From the NCBI GenBank assembly GCA_945935945.1, contig CAMESA010000037.1:1-8351 (forward strand): a stretch of DNA of 8,351 nucleotides. Reading direction: 5' to 3'. Shown here one piece after another: positions 1 to 6,229 of this stretch; the stretch's first letter is position 1, and each line of letters opens with the position of its first letter. The notes beneath the pieces were generated by a model that searched no databases, had not been told where the DNA came from, and saw only the letters and a list, made by a program, of their open reading frames with translations. The stretch is from an uncultured Mollicutes bacterium. GTDB lineage: Bacteria > Bacillota_I > Bacilli_A > RFN20 > CAG-826. A program made the translations under genes and the position numbers.

Positions 1-631
1 CTCGATTGGTTAAGAAGAGATCATGGCTTAATACTGTACCTTCTTTGATGTTAAGTTCATCTAAGAGAAACTGATTAAAATCAATTTTTTCCTCGGATAA
101 GGCGAAGAGTGGTTTCATATCCACAGCGGGATTGTAGCTCGCTTGGGTGTTGATGTTTCTATTCATGTGAATCGCGACATTGGGGATGATAAGAAGATCA
201 TCATCGACATAGAAGAGATGATTCTCAATTTTTCCATCACGGAGCACTTGCACGCGTCCTGCAAGTGTCAAAGGACGATCCATCCAGGTGTTATAAATCC
301 CGCCTCCATAGGCTTCTACTTCCAACATCTGATTATTCTTCACTTGAATGACAGGATTCGGTTTCACTTTAAAAGAAGGAGAATCCGTGTGTGTGCAAGC
401 AAGGAGAAATTTCGCTTCTTCTTTCTCGATATGACTTGGGAGAATTACTGCGAAAAGAGAAGAACCGTTTCTTGTGGTGTAATACTTGCCACCTTCAACA
501 ATCTTTTCTTCTTTACTCTCTTCATATTTAATAAATCCGTGTTTGATGAGTTCTTCTTCCATCAATTTTACTGCGTGGAAAGGAGAGTGAGAGCGATTTA
601 ACATCGATTTGATTTGATTGACAATATCCAT
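1..631 (-). CDS. M18 family aminopeptidase (aspartyl aminopeptidase-like), 5' part, runs off the window
   Basis: The minus strand translates from ATG at 631-629 without a stop to the window edge, giving 210 residues. Residues 79-86 read CTHTDSPS, and H81 matches the first metal-ligand motif of M18 zinc aminopeptidases. The stretch EAYGGGIYNTWMDRPL (106-121) and IPNVAIHMNR (149-158) are also family hallmarks. M18 enzymes are cytosolic, dodecameric, two-metal exopeptidases that remove N-terminal residues, often acidic, from peptides. Family length is about 430 residues, so roughly half is present; the remaining ligands lie outside. An AGGAG ribosome site (640-644 as complement) sits 8 bases before the ATG. 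The gene is divergent from the AAA+ gene with a short shared intergenic region. Nothing looks broken. Family assignment is confident; substrate preference is not visible. Confidence 0.93.
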   Translation of the reverse strand, partial: MDIVNQIKSMLNRSHSPFHAVKLMEEELIKHGFIKYEESKEEKIVEGGKYYTTRNGSSLFAVILPSHIEKEEAKFLLACTHTDSPSFKVKPNPVIQVKNNQMLEVEAYGGGIYNTWMDRPLTLAGRVQVLRDGKIENHLFYVDDDLLIIPNVAIHMNRNINTQASYNPAVDMKPLFALSEEKIDFNQFLLDELNIKEGTVLSHDLFLTNR

Positions 632-639
632 ACGTTTGT

Positions 640-660
640 CTCCTGACAGGGTTTATTATA
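640..660 (-). promoter_or_regulatory. Probable -10 box and ribosome binding site of the M18 aminopeptidase gene
   Basis: Read on the minus strand, a perfect TATAAT (660-655) is followed by AGGAG (644-640) and ATG at 631. No good -35 is seen at 17 bases upstream, so the promoter may rely on another feature. The leader would be very short. Confidence 0.5.
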
Positions 661-698
661 CCTGAAATATCAAAAGATATTCTCTGTCTCATCTCCAA

Positions 699-734
699 TT
701 GACATAAAAGCGCCTATAATTGTTTAGAAAGGAG
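699..734 (+). promoter_or_regulatory. Promoter-like elements and ribosome binding site of the AAA+ gene
   Basis: TTGACA (699-704) and TATAAT (715-720) are both perfect hexamers but are only 10 bases apart, too close to act as one sigma-A promoter. TATAAT may work with a weak -35 near 692-697. AAAGGAG at 728-734 is a strong Shine-Dalgarno site 9 bases before GTG 744 and decides that start over a TTG at 720. Confidence 0.5.
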
Positions 735-743
735 AGAATCAGC

Positions 744-1763
744 GTGGAACAAAGTGAAAAGAATCTTTTAAATCTTCATTTCAACCGTGCAAAAAATGCG
801 GTGGAAAGAGAAGATTATCGACTCGCTGGAGAGGAGTATCATCTTGTCTATAAAATCGCACAGCGATTAGCAATGCAGGCTAAGACAATCTTCGACCAGG
901 AAGAGTACCTTTCGCTTGCGAAAGAATATCTCAATAAAGAGAGCTACTGTCAGATGATGGAAAGCAAGAAAGAAAAACCTTTATCCATCAAGCCTTCTCT
1001 CTCTTTTCATGATCTCTGCGGATTAGAAAAAGCGAAAGCGTATCTAAACGATACCGTGATTTTGCCTTATAAGAATAAGACTCTCTTTCAAAGAGAAAAG
1101 AATGGCATCTGTATCTACGGACCTGAGAAATGTGGGAAGACAACGCTTGTCAAAGCACTTGCTCACGAATTAGGAGCGACGATAATTCCGATTCAACCTC
1201 TCAAGAATTATGATCCGAATAACTTCCCTGATATTCAGCAGTATATTCAACGGCTCTTCGATGAGGCGGAAAAGAAAGAAATCGCAGTTTTATTCTTTGA
1301 AGATCCGCTCTGTTTCTTCCCTTCTTCAGAGAAAAACACAGTTCTTAATGACATGAAGAATCTCTTTGTTTATCTCTTTAAGAAAGAGATGAAAAGAGTG
1401 AAGAAAAAGAAAATGAATGTTCTCTTTGTTGCAACCACAGAATGTCCTGATAAACTCTCTAAAGATTTTTATCAGGAGGGAATGTTTGATGATTTGATTC
1501 GAATTGATCTTCCAGACCATCGGACTAGAGAGAGTATCATCAGGCAGATTATCCCTTCTATCAATGAGGATGTCTTAAAAGAAATCATTTATTCTACAGA
1601 AGGGTATCACACCTGGGGCGTCACTGAGATTGCCTTTGACTTATTGAAGCACGAAGAGCCGATTCAAATAGAGACTGTTAAGAAACTGCTCGCTGAGCAT
1701 CCTCTTCAAAAAGATGAGGAGTATCAAAAACACATCTCTGAATTTGAAAATAACGCAAAATAA
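744..1763 (+). CDS. AAA+ ATPase with N-terminal MIT-like helical domain, Vps4/katanin-like but with altered catalytic residues
   Basis: The product has 339 residues, starting at GTG 744 behind AAAGGAG. Residues about 5-65 form a Tyr- and Ala-rich helical region resembling MIT domains. A linker follows, then FHDLCGLEKAKAY (88-100), close to the start of the AAA core in the Vps4/spastin/katanin group. Walker A is GPEKCGKT (126-133). The Walker B position reads VLFFED (182-187), so the usual Asp-Glu order appears swapped. Sensor 1 reads VATTE (229-233) instead of the usual ATN. The arginine-finger region (about 240-256) has KDFYQEGMFDD where relatives carry paired Arg. The protein therefore probably binds ATP, but efficient hydrolysis is doubtful; it may be a scaffold or regulated ATPase. 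No membrane segment is seen. The gene stands alone, converging on a membrane-protein gene. The partner and role are unknown. Confidence 0.85.
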   Translation: MEQSEKNLLNLHFNRAKNAVEREDYRLAGEEYHLVYKIAQRLAMQAKTIFDQEEYLSLAKEYLNKESYCQMMESKKEKPLSIKPSLSFHDLCGLEKAKAYLNDTVILPYKNKTLFQREKNGICIYGPEKCGKTTLVKALAHELGATIIPIQPLKNYDPNNFPDIQQYIQRLFDEAEKKEIAVLFFEDPLCFFPSSEKNTVLNDMKNLFVYLFKKEMKRVKKKKMNVLFVATTECPDKLSKDFYQEGMFDDLIRIDLPDHRTRESIIRQIIPSINEDVLKEIIYSTEGYHTWGVTEIAFDLLKHEEPIQIETVKKLLAEHPLQKDEEYQKHISEFENNAK

Positions 1764-1766
1764 AAA

Positions 1767-1822
1767 CCGGTGTTGTTTTTCTCACTCTGTTCCATGAAAG
1801 AGAAGAACACACCGGATTTTTT
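1767..1822. terminator. Bidirectional intrinsic terminator between convergent genes
   Basis: A long stem pairs CCGGTGT (1767-1773) with ACACCGG (1809-1815). After a one-base bulge it continues through about nine more pairs, ending CTC/GAG, around a 16-base loop. The + strand continues in TTTTTT (1817-1822). The minus-strand reading continues in TTTTTA. It lies just after the stop codons of both flanking genes. Confidence 0.88.
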
Positions 1823-1824
1823 AC

Positions 1825-2052
1825 TTAAGCCGCTAAGATCAAATGCTTGTAGAGCAAGACCCAGACAAAGTCGACGTAAGCTAAGACGACACCGACCGGC
1901 AAGAGATAGAGGATGAAACCTAAAATGTGTTTGCCATCCGGTTTGGAGATAAGGGCAGTAAGTCTGACCACGATTTCAACGATCCAGTTGACACCAGGGA
2001 TCAAAAGAAGAATAAACTGCACTAATCTCGGAAGTGAATTAAACCATTTCAT
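1825..2052 (-). CDS. Small hypothetical membrane protein, 75 residues
   Basis: I do not recognise a named family. The start at 2052 (MKWFNSLPRL) is chosen because AGGAGG lies on the minus strand at 2067-2062, 9 bases upstream; an upstream in-frame ATG at 2106 lacks this. The protein has two hydrophobic stretches, residues about 9-31 (VQFILLLIPGVNWIVEIVV) and about 43-68 (LGFILYLLPVGVVLAYV and onward). A short polar loop, SKPDGKH (36-42), separates them. This predicts a two-span helical hairpin in the cytoplasmic membrane. No catalytic motif is visible. A clean ribosome site, a -10 box and a shared terminator argue that it is a real, expressed gene. It converges on the AAA+ ATPase gene, but nothing shows a functional link. 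Confidence 0.8.
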   Translation of the reverse strand: MKWFNSLPRLVQFILLLIPGVNWIVEIVVRLTALISKPDGKHILGFILYLLPVGVVLAYVDFVWVLLYKHLILAA

Positions 2053-2061
2053 TTTGAACGG

Positions 2062-2107
2062 CCTCCTATCGTTAAGATTATATAGAAAACGATTATGTTT
2101 CTTCAAT
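2062..2107 (-). promoter_or_regulatory. Promoter and ribosome binding site of the small membrane protein gene
   Basis: On the minus strand, TATAAT (2082-2077) is preceded by TTGAAG (2107-2102) with a 19-base spacer; a TGAAGA alternative gives 17. AGGAGG (2067-2062) follows. Confidence 0.55.
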
Positions 2108-2214
2108 TGTTCTAAGCAATATTGTCGATGATTTCAAGATTTTTGCATATGTATTTAAGTGCTTAAGAAAGTGAACCCGAGAGTAAATCACAAGAGAGAA
2201 ACCGCAGTTTCTTC

Positions 2215-2243
2215 TTGAAAGAAACCTGTGTGAATGGTAAAAT
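2215..2243 (+). promoter_or_regulatory. Sigma-A promoter of the tRNA operon
   Basis: TTGAAA (2215-2220) and TAAAAT (2238-2243) are separated by exactly 17 bases. They end 15 bases before the first tRNA base, a normal distance for a tRNA transcription unit. Confidence 0.8.
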
Positions 2244-2258
2244 AGTTGCACTCTCTAC

Positions 2259-2333
2259 GAGTGCTTAGCTTAGCGGGAGAGCGTTTATTTAACACGGAAG
2301 AGGTCGCAGGTCCGATCCCTGTAGCACTCACCA
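2259..2333 (+). tRNA. tRNA-Val (anticodon AAC), divergent, possibly a pseudogene
   Basis: The cloverleaf has canonical spacing: acceptor GAGTGCT (2259-2265) pairs perfectly with AGCACTC (2323-2329), with an A discriminator and encoded CCA (2331-2333). The D arm GCTT/GAGC is sound. The anticodon loop TTAACAC (2289-2295) gives AAC, for valine. The anticodon stem TTTAT/GGAAG is weak, with an A-G mismatch and two T-G pairs. The T loop reads TCCGATC, so the near-universal T55 is C. These faults, together with the rare A34 in a bacterial valine tRNA, suggest decay from a tRNA-Val(UAC)-like ancestor. It leads a two-gene operon with tRNA-Thr, 5 bases downstream. Confidence 0.8.
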
Positions 2334-2338
2334 TTATT

Positions 2339-2414
2339 GCCAACTTAGCTCATCCGGTAGAGCAACTGATTTGTAATCAGTAGGTGGCTGGTTCAAGTCC
2401 GGCAGTTGGCACCA
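2339..2414 (+). tRNA. tRNA-Thr (anticodon TGT)
   Basis: A complete cloverleaf is present: acceptor GCCAACT/AGTTGGC, D arm GCTC/GAGC and anticodon stem ACTGA/TCAGT around TTTGTAA (anticodon 2372-2374). The T arm is GCTGG-TTCAAGT-CCGGC, and CCA is encoded at 2412-2414. All stems pair fully. It is the second gene of the tRNA operon and precedes a terminator. Confidence 0.97.
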
Positions 2415-2427
2415 TATCGAAAGCATA

Positions 2428-2467
2428 GGTTTGATACAGTAGAAACAACGTATCAATCCTTTTTTTC
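2428..2467 (+). terminator. Intrinsic terminator of the tRNA operon
   Basis: GGTTTGATAC (2428-2437) pairs with GTATCAATCC (2450-2459) with one T-T mismatch around a 12-base loop, followed by a run of seven T (2460-2466). From here to about 2555 no gene is seen. The 12-base CAACGTATCAAT of the terminator arm recurs at 2516-2527. Confidence 0.85.
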
Positions 2468-2555
2468 TTTGCAAAAATAGCCCTACTTATGTACTCACAT
2501 TATTTAAAAGCAAAGCAACGTATCAATAGGAAAAATGTTTGGACATGCATAGTTA

Positions 2556-2665
2556 CTATTCATTTTTCATTTGAGGAATTATTCAAAACACCGAATCTGA
2601 TTTATTTAATTTTCCGACTTTGACTTATTCAAAACACCGAATTATAATTATTCAAAACACCGAAT
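2556..2665. repeat. 23-bp-periodic operator-like repeat array upstream of the DUF4143 gene
   Basis: Three identical 18-bp copies of TTATTCAAAACACCGAAT lie at 2579-2596, 2625-2642 and 2648-2665. A decayed copy matching 12 of 18 positions lies at 2602-2619. Starts fall at 2579, 2602, 2625 and 2648, an exact 23-bp period. On the same phase, 2557-2562 carries only the left part TATTCA. Each unit contains the short dyad ATTC-N8-GAAT, as expected for a protein-binding site. The -35 and -10 boxes occupy the 5-bp gaps around the third position. The array is inferred to be an operator, possibly autoregulatory. Confidence 0.85.
2620..2648 (+). promoter_or_regulatory. Promoter of the DUF4143 gene embedded in the repeat array
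   Basis: TTGACT (2620-2625) and TATAAT (2643-2648) have an ideal 17-bp spacer. That spacer is essentially one full repeat copy (2625-2642). The next copy covers the predicted start of transcription (about 2654). A repressor on the array would block polymerase directly. Confidence 0.82.
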
Positions 2666-2682
2666 CAAGGGGAATAATCACA

Positions 2683-3972
2683 ATGAAAAAATATTATCCA
2701 CGATTAATTGATAAACAACTTGAGAGAAAATTACACTCCATTGGATGCATCTTGGTCAGCGGACCGAAGTTTTGTGGTAAGACAACCACCTGTAAAAGGT
2801 TTGCCAAGTCTGAAACGAAATTAATAACTACTAATGCAATACGTTTAGGCAAGGCTGATCCACAATCTTGTTTGATTGGGGAAGAACCCCACTTAATCGA
2901 CGAATGGCAAAAAGTTCCGGAACTTTGGAATCTAATCAAATCTGACTTAGATGATGACTATCAATTCGGAAAATATATCATTACCGGAAGTACCACTCCG
3001 ATAGATACAGAAGAAATTCAGCACTCTGGTGCAGGGAGAATATCCAAACTCATCATGCGTCCATTTTCTCTTTTTGAATCAGATGAATCTAATGGCAGAG
3101 TTTCTTTAAGTGGACTATTTAAGAGGCCATTTGACTCCTCTCAAACATTATCTAGGGAAGAGAATCCTTTTTCTTTAACTGATGTTGCTCAACTATTATG
3201 CAGAGGCGGTTGGCCAATGTCATTAAAAGCGCAACAGGAATATGCAATGGATGTCACTCAAAACTATTATGATGGTCTTTTCACCATAGAAGATGAAAGT
3301 GATGAATTTGCCGTTTTCCTAAAAAACAAGAACATCGATTTATTGAAGCTTATTCTAAAAGAATATGCTCGTAACATTTCTACAGAAGCTAAGAAATCAA
3401 GTATGATCAGAGACATCCTCTCTTCAGGAGAAAGAGAAAAGTTAGATGAAGATACCTTTGATAAATATGTGAAAATATTGAAAGACTTATTTATCATTTA
3501 TGATATGCCTGCGTGGAAACTCAATCTACGTTCCTCTGTCAGTGTCAGAAGCACTCCTACGCACCATTTCTTTGATCCGTCCATTGCCTTAGCGGCTTTA
3601 AATATCAAGTCAATGGATTTACTCAATGATTTACGTTCCATGGGACTGTTCTTTGAAGACTTGGCAGTCAGAGATTTGACTGTCTACTGTGATAGCATAA
3701 ATGCTACTTTGAAACATTATCGTGACAGCAACGGTCTTGAGGTTGATGCCATCGTCGAATTAGCAAATGGAGATTACGCTTCTATCGAAATCAAAATTGC
3801 AAGTGAAGAAAACATTCAAGCCGGCATATCTTCCTTACGTCGTTTCAGAGATAACATGGAAAGAAACAATCTCAAATTGCCAAAATATTCCATGGTATTG
3901 ACCAGCCATGGAAATTGTTATAGAGCCGATGATAACATCTACATCGTACCCATCAATTGTCTCAAGGATTGA
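2683..3972 (+). CDS. ATP-binding protein of the AAA_14/DUF4143 family (COG1373-type)
   Basis: The product has 429 residues. ATG 2683 is chosen because AAGGGG (2667-2672) lies 10 bases upstream; an earlier TTG frame would begin inside the promoter. Walker A is GPKFCGKT (27-34), Walker B HLIDEW (70-75), and YIITGST (98-104) is the sensor-like strand. GAGRISKLIMRPFS (116-129) and LCRGGWP (172-178) are typical of the family. Residues about 235-280 look like a winged helix. The C-terminal DUF4143 part has E325, D355 and E369-x-K371, matching a PD-(D/E)xK-like nuclease arrangement. Family length is about 400-430, so it is complete. The cellular role of this family is unsettled; spread by horizontal transfer is common. 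The gene lies between tRNA-Thr and a tRNA-Leu remnant, under its own repeat-embedded promoter. No terminator is evident downstream. Confidence 0.92.
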   Translation: MKKYYPRLIDKQLERKLHSIGCILVSGPKFCGKTTTCKRFAKSETKLITTNAIRLGKADPQSCLIGEEPHLIDEWQKVPELWNLIKSDLDDDYQFGKYIITGSTTPIDTEEIQHSGAGRISKLIMRPFSLFESDESNGRVSLSGLFKRPFDSSQTLSREENPFSLTDVAQLLCRGGWPMSLKAQQEYAMDVTQNYYDGLFTIEDESDEFAVFLKNKNIDLLKLILKEYARNISTEAKKSSMIRDILSSGEREKLDEDTFDKYVKILKDLFIIYDMPAWKLNLRSSVSVRSTPTHHFFDPSIALAALNIKSMDLLNDLRSMGLFFEDLAVRDLTVYCDSINATLKHYRDSNGLEVDAIVELANGDYASIEIKIASEENIQAGISSLRRFRDNMERNNLKLPKYSMVLTSHGNCYRADDNIYIVPINCLKD

Positions 3973-4004
3973 GGAATGATCATGACAAAAAATAATTAGA
4001 GGAG

Positions 4005-4227
4005 TTGATAACAACCAGACGTGAAATCGAATTATTTTTGATTACAAAAACTATTCCTTAACCTACTACAACGATAGTCGAAGAACCTATATTTCGTTTG
4101 TGAGTCCTGTAAGGAAACGCTGGATGTTTCCAAAGTAAACGATTTATGGGATTCAACTTACAATAATCAGAAAGTATCAGATATTTTTCGAAATGCAAAG
4201 GATGAAGATTTAACTTTTTTTTGTTAA
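4005..4227 (+). pseudogene. Remnant of a short gene with a Cys-x2-Cys motif, frameshifted
   Basis: I do not recognise the family. AGGAG just before TTG 4005 opens a frame reading ITTRREIELFLITKTIP and stopping at 4059. A second frame gives YYNDSRRTYISF, and a third, from about 4090 to TAA 4225-4227, gives YFVCESCKE, then a charged stretch ending AKDEDLTFFC. Joined by two frameshifts, these would make one continuous N-terminal segment. The CxxC and the late Cys suggest a zinc-ribbon-like fold. It lies 32 bases after the DUF4143 gene and may once have been co-transcribed. From 4228 to 4360 no gene is seen, only a near-tandem TACCCTAACA repeat around 4280-4300. Confidence 0.45.
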
Positions 4228-4360
4228 TAAGTAAAATCAAAGCAAGAGATTTTGCCAGAATTTTGTACCGCAAAATAGTGTACCCTAACATACCCTAACG
4301 TCTGTAGGAAAATGTTCCTCAGCTCCCATTTATAAAACAGTATTACTCAACATACCTTAA

Positions 4361-4442
4361 TGGCATGCAATGGGTAAAACGCTCTAGGGACTTAGGATCT
4401 ATTGGTTAACCCCGTGCAGGTTCAAGTCCTATTGTCCACACC
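4361..4442 (+). pseudogene. tRNA-Leu (anticodon TAG) remnant
   Basis: The 3' part is clearly leucine-tRNA-like: anticodon loop CTTAGGA (4391-4397, anticodon TAG), a long variable arm GGTTAACCCCGTG, T loop TTCAAGT (4421-4427) and the 3' end TGTCCAC-A-CC. The 5' acceptor strand that should pair with TGTCCAC is absent; the bases there read ACCTTAA. The D arm is recognisable but distorted. The anticodon stem carries what look like two extra G, the T stem has mismatches, and the terminal CCA is CCG. It is therefore most likely non-functional. It lies in the same orientation as tRNA-Thr, about 2 kb downstream. Confidence 0.7.
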
Positions 4443-4444
4443 GT

Positions 4445-4906
4445 ATGAAAACTATTCCTTTGATACACGATATCAGAGGATTTTTTCTTTATTTAGGGGT
4501 TAAAACACGATTTTATGCTGTTTACAGTCGTGATAAGATTGGGGAAACAGTGTTTACCCAATTTGATAAATATCCTAAAAGCAGTGATGGAAGACGATTC
4601 TTTTTATCATGGGCTATGTATATAAAACTCATGAGAATAGAAAATATCGATGAGAGGCATTTTTATGAGATCGAAGCATATAATAATAATTGGGGCTTTA
4701 GAGAACTGTCTCGACAATATGATTCTTCTTTATATGAAAGATTGGCGTTAAGTAAAGAAAAAGATGAAGTTAGACTTTTAGCTCAAAAAGGTCAAATAAT
4801 AGAAAAACCTGAAGATGCTATTAAAGACCCGTATGTTCTAGAATTTTTAGATTTAGAGGACAAGCCAGCTTATTCTGAATATGATTTAGAAACAGGATTA
4901 ATTAAA
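4445..4906 (+). pseudogene. DUF1016 (YhcG-type) protein, internal fragment fused to MATE sequence
   Basis: From about residue 22 the translation reads RFYAVYSRDKIGE, then FFLSWAMYIKLMRIE, FYEIEAYNNNWGFREL, RQYDSSLYERLALSK, KGQIIEKPEDAIKDPYVLEF and YSEYDLETGLI. This is the central part of DUF1016/YhcG proteins. Known members are about 330-380 residues and end in a PD-(D/E)xK nuclease domain, which is missing here. The extreme N-terminus is also missing. The frame passes without a stop into transporter sequence at about 4904-4921. No ribosome site precedes ATG 4445, which sits 2 bases after the tRNA-Leu remnant. It is judged a deletion product, not a working gene. Confidence 0.8.
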
Positions 4907-5623
4907 CATTCATTTAAATATATTCTTCCAGATTTGAAAATAATCGAATCTATCTATAAAGTGGGATGGGCAGCAATGTTAATGCAAGCATTATTATCAA
5001 TAAATATGTTTGTCATGATTAGAGTATTTGCTATTAACCCAGATGGTGATTTAATAAATGGGACTTATGGTATCTATTATAAGATTTAGCAGATCGCTTT
5101 ATTTTCTTGCTTTGGGTTAAGCAATACAATTATTTCTTTATTAAGTTTTAATGTTGGGTTAAGCGGTAAAAAAAGAATTAAAGAATGTATCAAATGGGGA
5201 ATAATTGACACAGTTATTGTGGCAGGAATAATCACTATTTTGTTTGAATCTTTAGCGGAACCTATCGCTAATTTATTCGGATTAACCGCAACAGGAGAAA
5301 ATAAAGAACAAATAATATCTTTATGTCAAACCTCCATCAGAATAGCGTCAATTGCCTATATTTTCATGGGTATTTCCTTAGCAATCCAAGGAATACTTCA
5401 AGCTTATAGAAAATCATTAGCACCTTTAATTATCTCCTTATTAAGGTTAATCATTTTATTAGTGCCTTTTGCTTTGATATTTATCTATAGTGATAATGCA
5501 ACTTCTACAGTGTGGTGGTCTTTTCCGATTGCGGAGTTGCTGACAGCAATAGTGTCAGTTCTAATTTTGAGGGGATATAATTCTCGTTATGTGTCTTGGA
5601 AAAGGACTAATACAAAGGATTAA
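4907..5623 (+). pseudogene. MATE family efflux transporter, C-terminal half, with an in-frame amber codon
   Basis: One frame runs from the DUF1016 fragment to TAA at 5621-5623, broken only by TAG at 5087-5089 in YYKI-TAG-QIALFSCFGLSN. MATE proteins commonly have YYKxQQ here, so CAG to TAG is a plausible single change. Recognisable parts are PDLKIIESIYKVGWAAMLMQ (start of the second bundle), the helix ending LSFNVGL, a helix around FESLAEPIANLFGL, and last helices around IAYIFMGISLAIQGILQAYR and LLRLIILLVPFALIFIYS. About 240 of the usual 450 residues remain, six helices at most. MATE proteins export drugs or metabolites using Na+ or H+ gradients; this copy cannot. Confidence 0.83.
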
Positions 5624-5908
5624 AGCAAAATCTGGTGGGTATTTTTTTATGACCTCTTTAGTGGCTAGGTCCCAAAAAGCTAGAGTGAATAATTGTCACG
5701 GGTGCTATCTGATATCGCAATTCGAGAGGTTAACTATCCTAACGATTTGTTCGGTTCAATACCTACGCATTAAAAGTTTAGGGTTAATTATTGATAAATG
5801 GCGGGATACGAACCTGGGTGTGCAAAATGTGTACAAGGGTGTGCATTGTATTAAAATGGCTCATCTTTGTCATCTTGCAAAAGTTAGGTGATACATATAT
5901 TCGTATTG
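5624..5908. other. Gene-free stretch with an attachment-site-like motif
   Basis: No credible gene is seen on either strand; the open frame here gives a low-complexity, family-less protein. On the minus strand, 5820-5793 reads CACCCAGGTTCGTATCCCGC and onward, resembling the T arm and 3' end of a tRNA or tmRNA of the kind that integrases target. GGGTGTGCA occurs twice (from about 5815 and 5838). This may be a trace of an old integration event, at low confidence. Confidence 0.3.
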
Positions 5909-6106
5909 CCTTTTTTCTTGGATTTATAGCAGTTTTTACTCATTTAAATGTGTTAACGATTTGAAATGATGGTCAAATTTTATTTATAGTTCTTTTGGTA
6001 ACTTACTGAACAGATAGAGTGAATAAAATATCACCCTAAAACGAAATAATTTGAGGATAAGAAGTAGTCAAATCGTTAAATTATTGAAATCGTTAAGTGA
6101 TTTAAA
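5909..6106. repeat. Left copy of a roughly 190-200 bp imperfect direct repeat flanking the AbiE module
   Basis: It aligns along most of its length with 7936-8125. Shared landmarks are TTAACGATTTGAAA (5954-5967), TTTATAG, CTTTTG-TAAC, AAAATATCACCCTAAA (6026-6041) and CGAAAT. The copy closes with two tandem AAATCGTTAA units (6071-6080 and 6088-6097, period 17). The opening TTAACGATTT is the exact reverse complement of those units, so each copy could fold as a large stem. The left limit is fuzzy. Between 6107 and 6230 the only structure is a nested stem, TTACAA/TTGTAA (6126-6164) enclosing CTATTT/AAATAG. Confidence 0.8.
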
Positions 6107-6229
6107 TTTGATGCTAGTGTTCTATTTACAACCCTATTTCTAAAATAGATTGGTGTATTTGTAACAAAATCGATATCAATAATATTTCTAGAATTATCCA
6201 TCATAAGGAATATAACTATCAAATATAAC

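Noticed and set aside
143..601. Plus-strand open frame of 152 codons
   Set aside because: It is antisense to the well-supported M18 aminopeptidase and its translation has no family character.
699..720. TTGACA and TATAAT as one promoter for the AAA+ gene
   Set aside because: Their 10-bp spacing is too short for sigma-A; only the -10 may be used.
2339..2414. tRNA-Thr 3' end as an integrase attachment site for the following DNA
   Set aside because: No second copy of the tRNA-Thr 3' end and no integrase gene were found in the window.
2446..2527. Direct repeat CAACGTATCAAT at 2446-2457 and 2516-2527
   Set aside because: Twelve bases in AT-rich DNA near a terminator; no element end or gene relates to it.
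2579..2665. CRISPR-like array
   Set aside because: The gaps between units are only 5 bp, units are 18 bp, and promoter boxes occupy the gaps, so an operator array fits and CRISPR does not.
4058..4291. Minus-strand open frame of 77 codons
   Set aside because: It lies over the frameshifted remnant, has no clear ribosome site and shows no recognisable motif.
5589..5891. Plus-strand open frame of 100 codons
   Set aside because: It starts inside the MATE remnant, has no ribosome site, and reads as random sequence.
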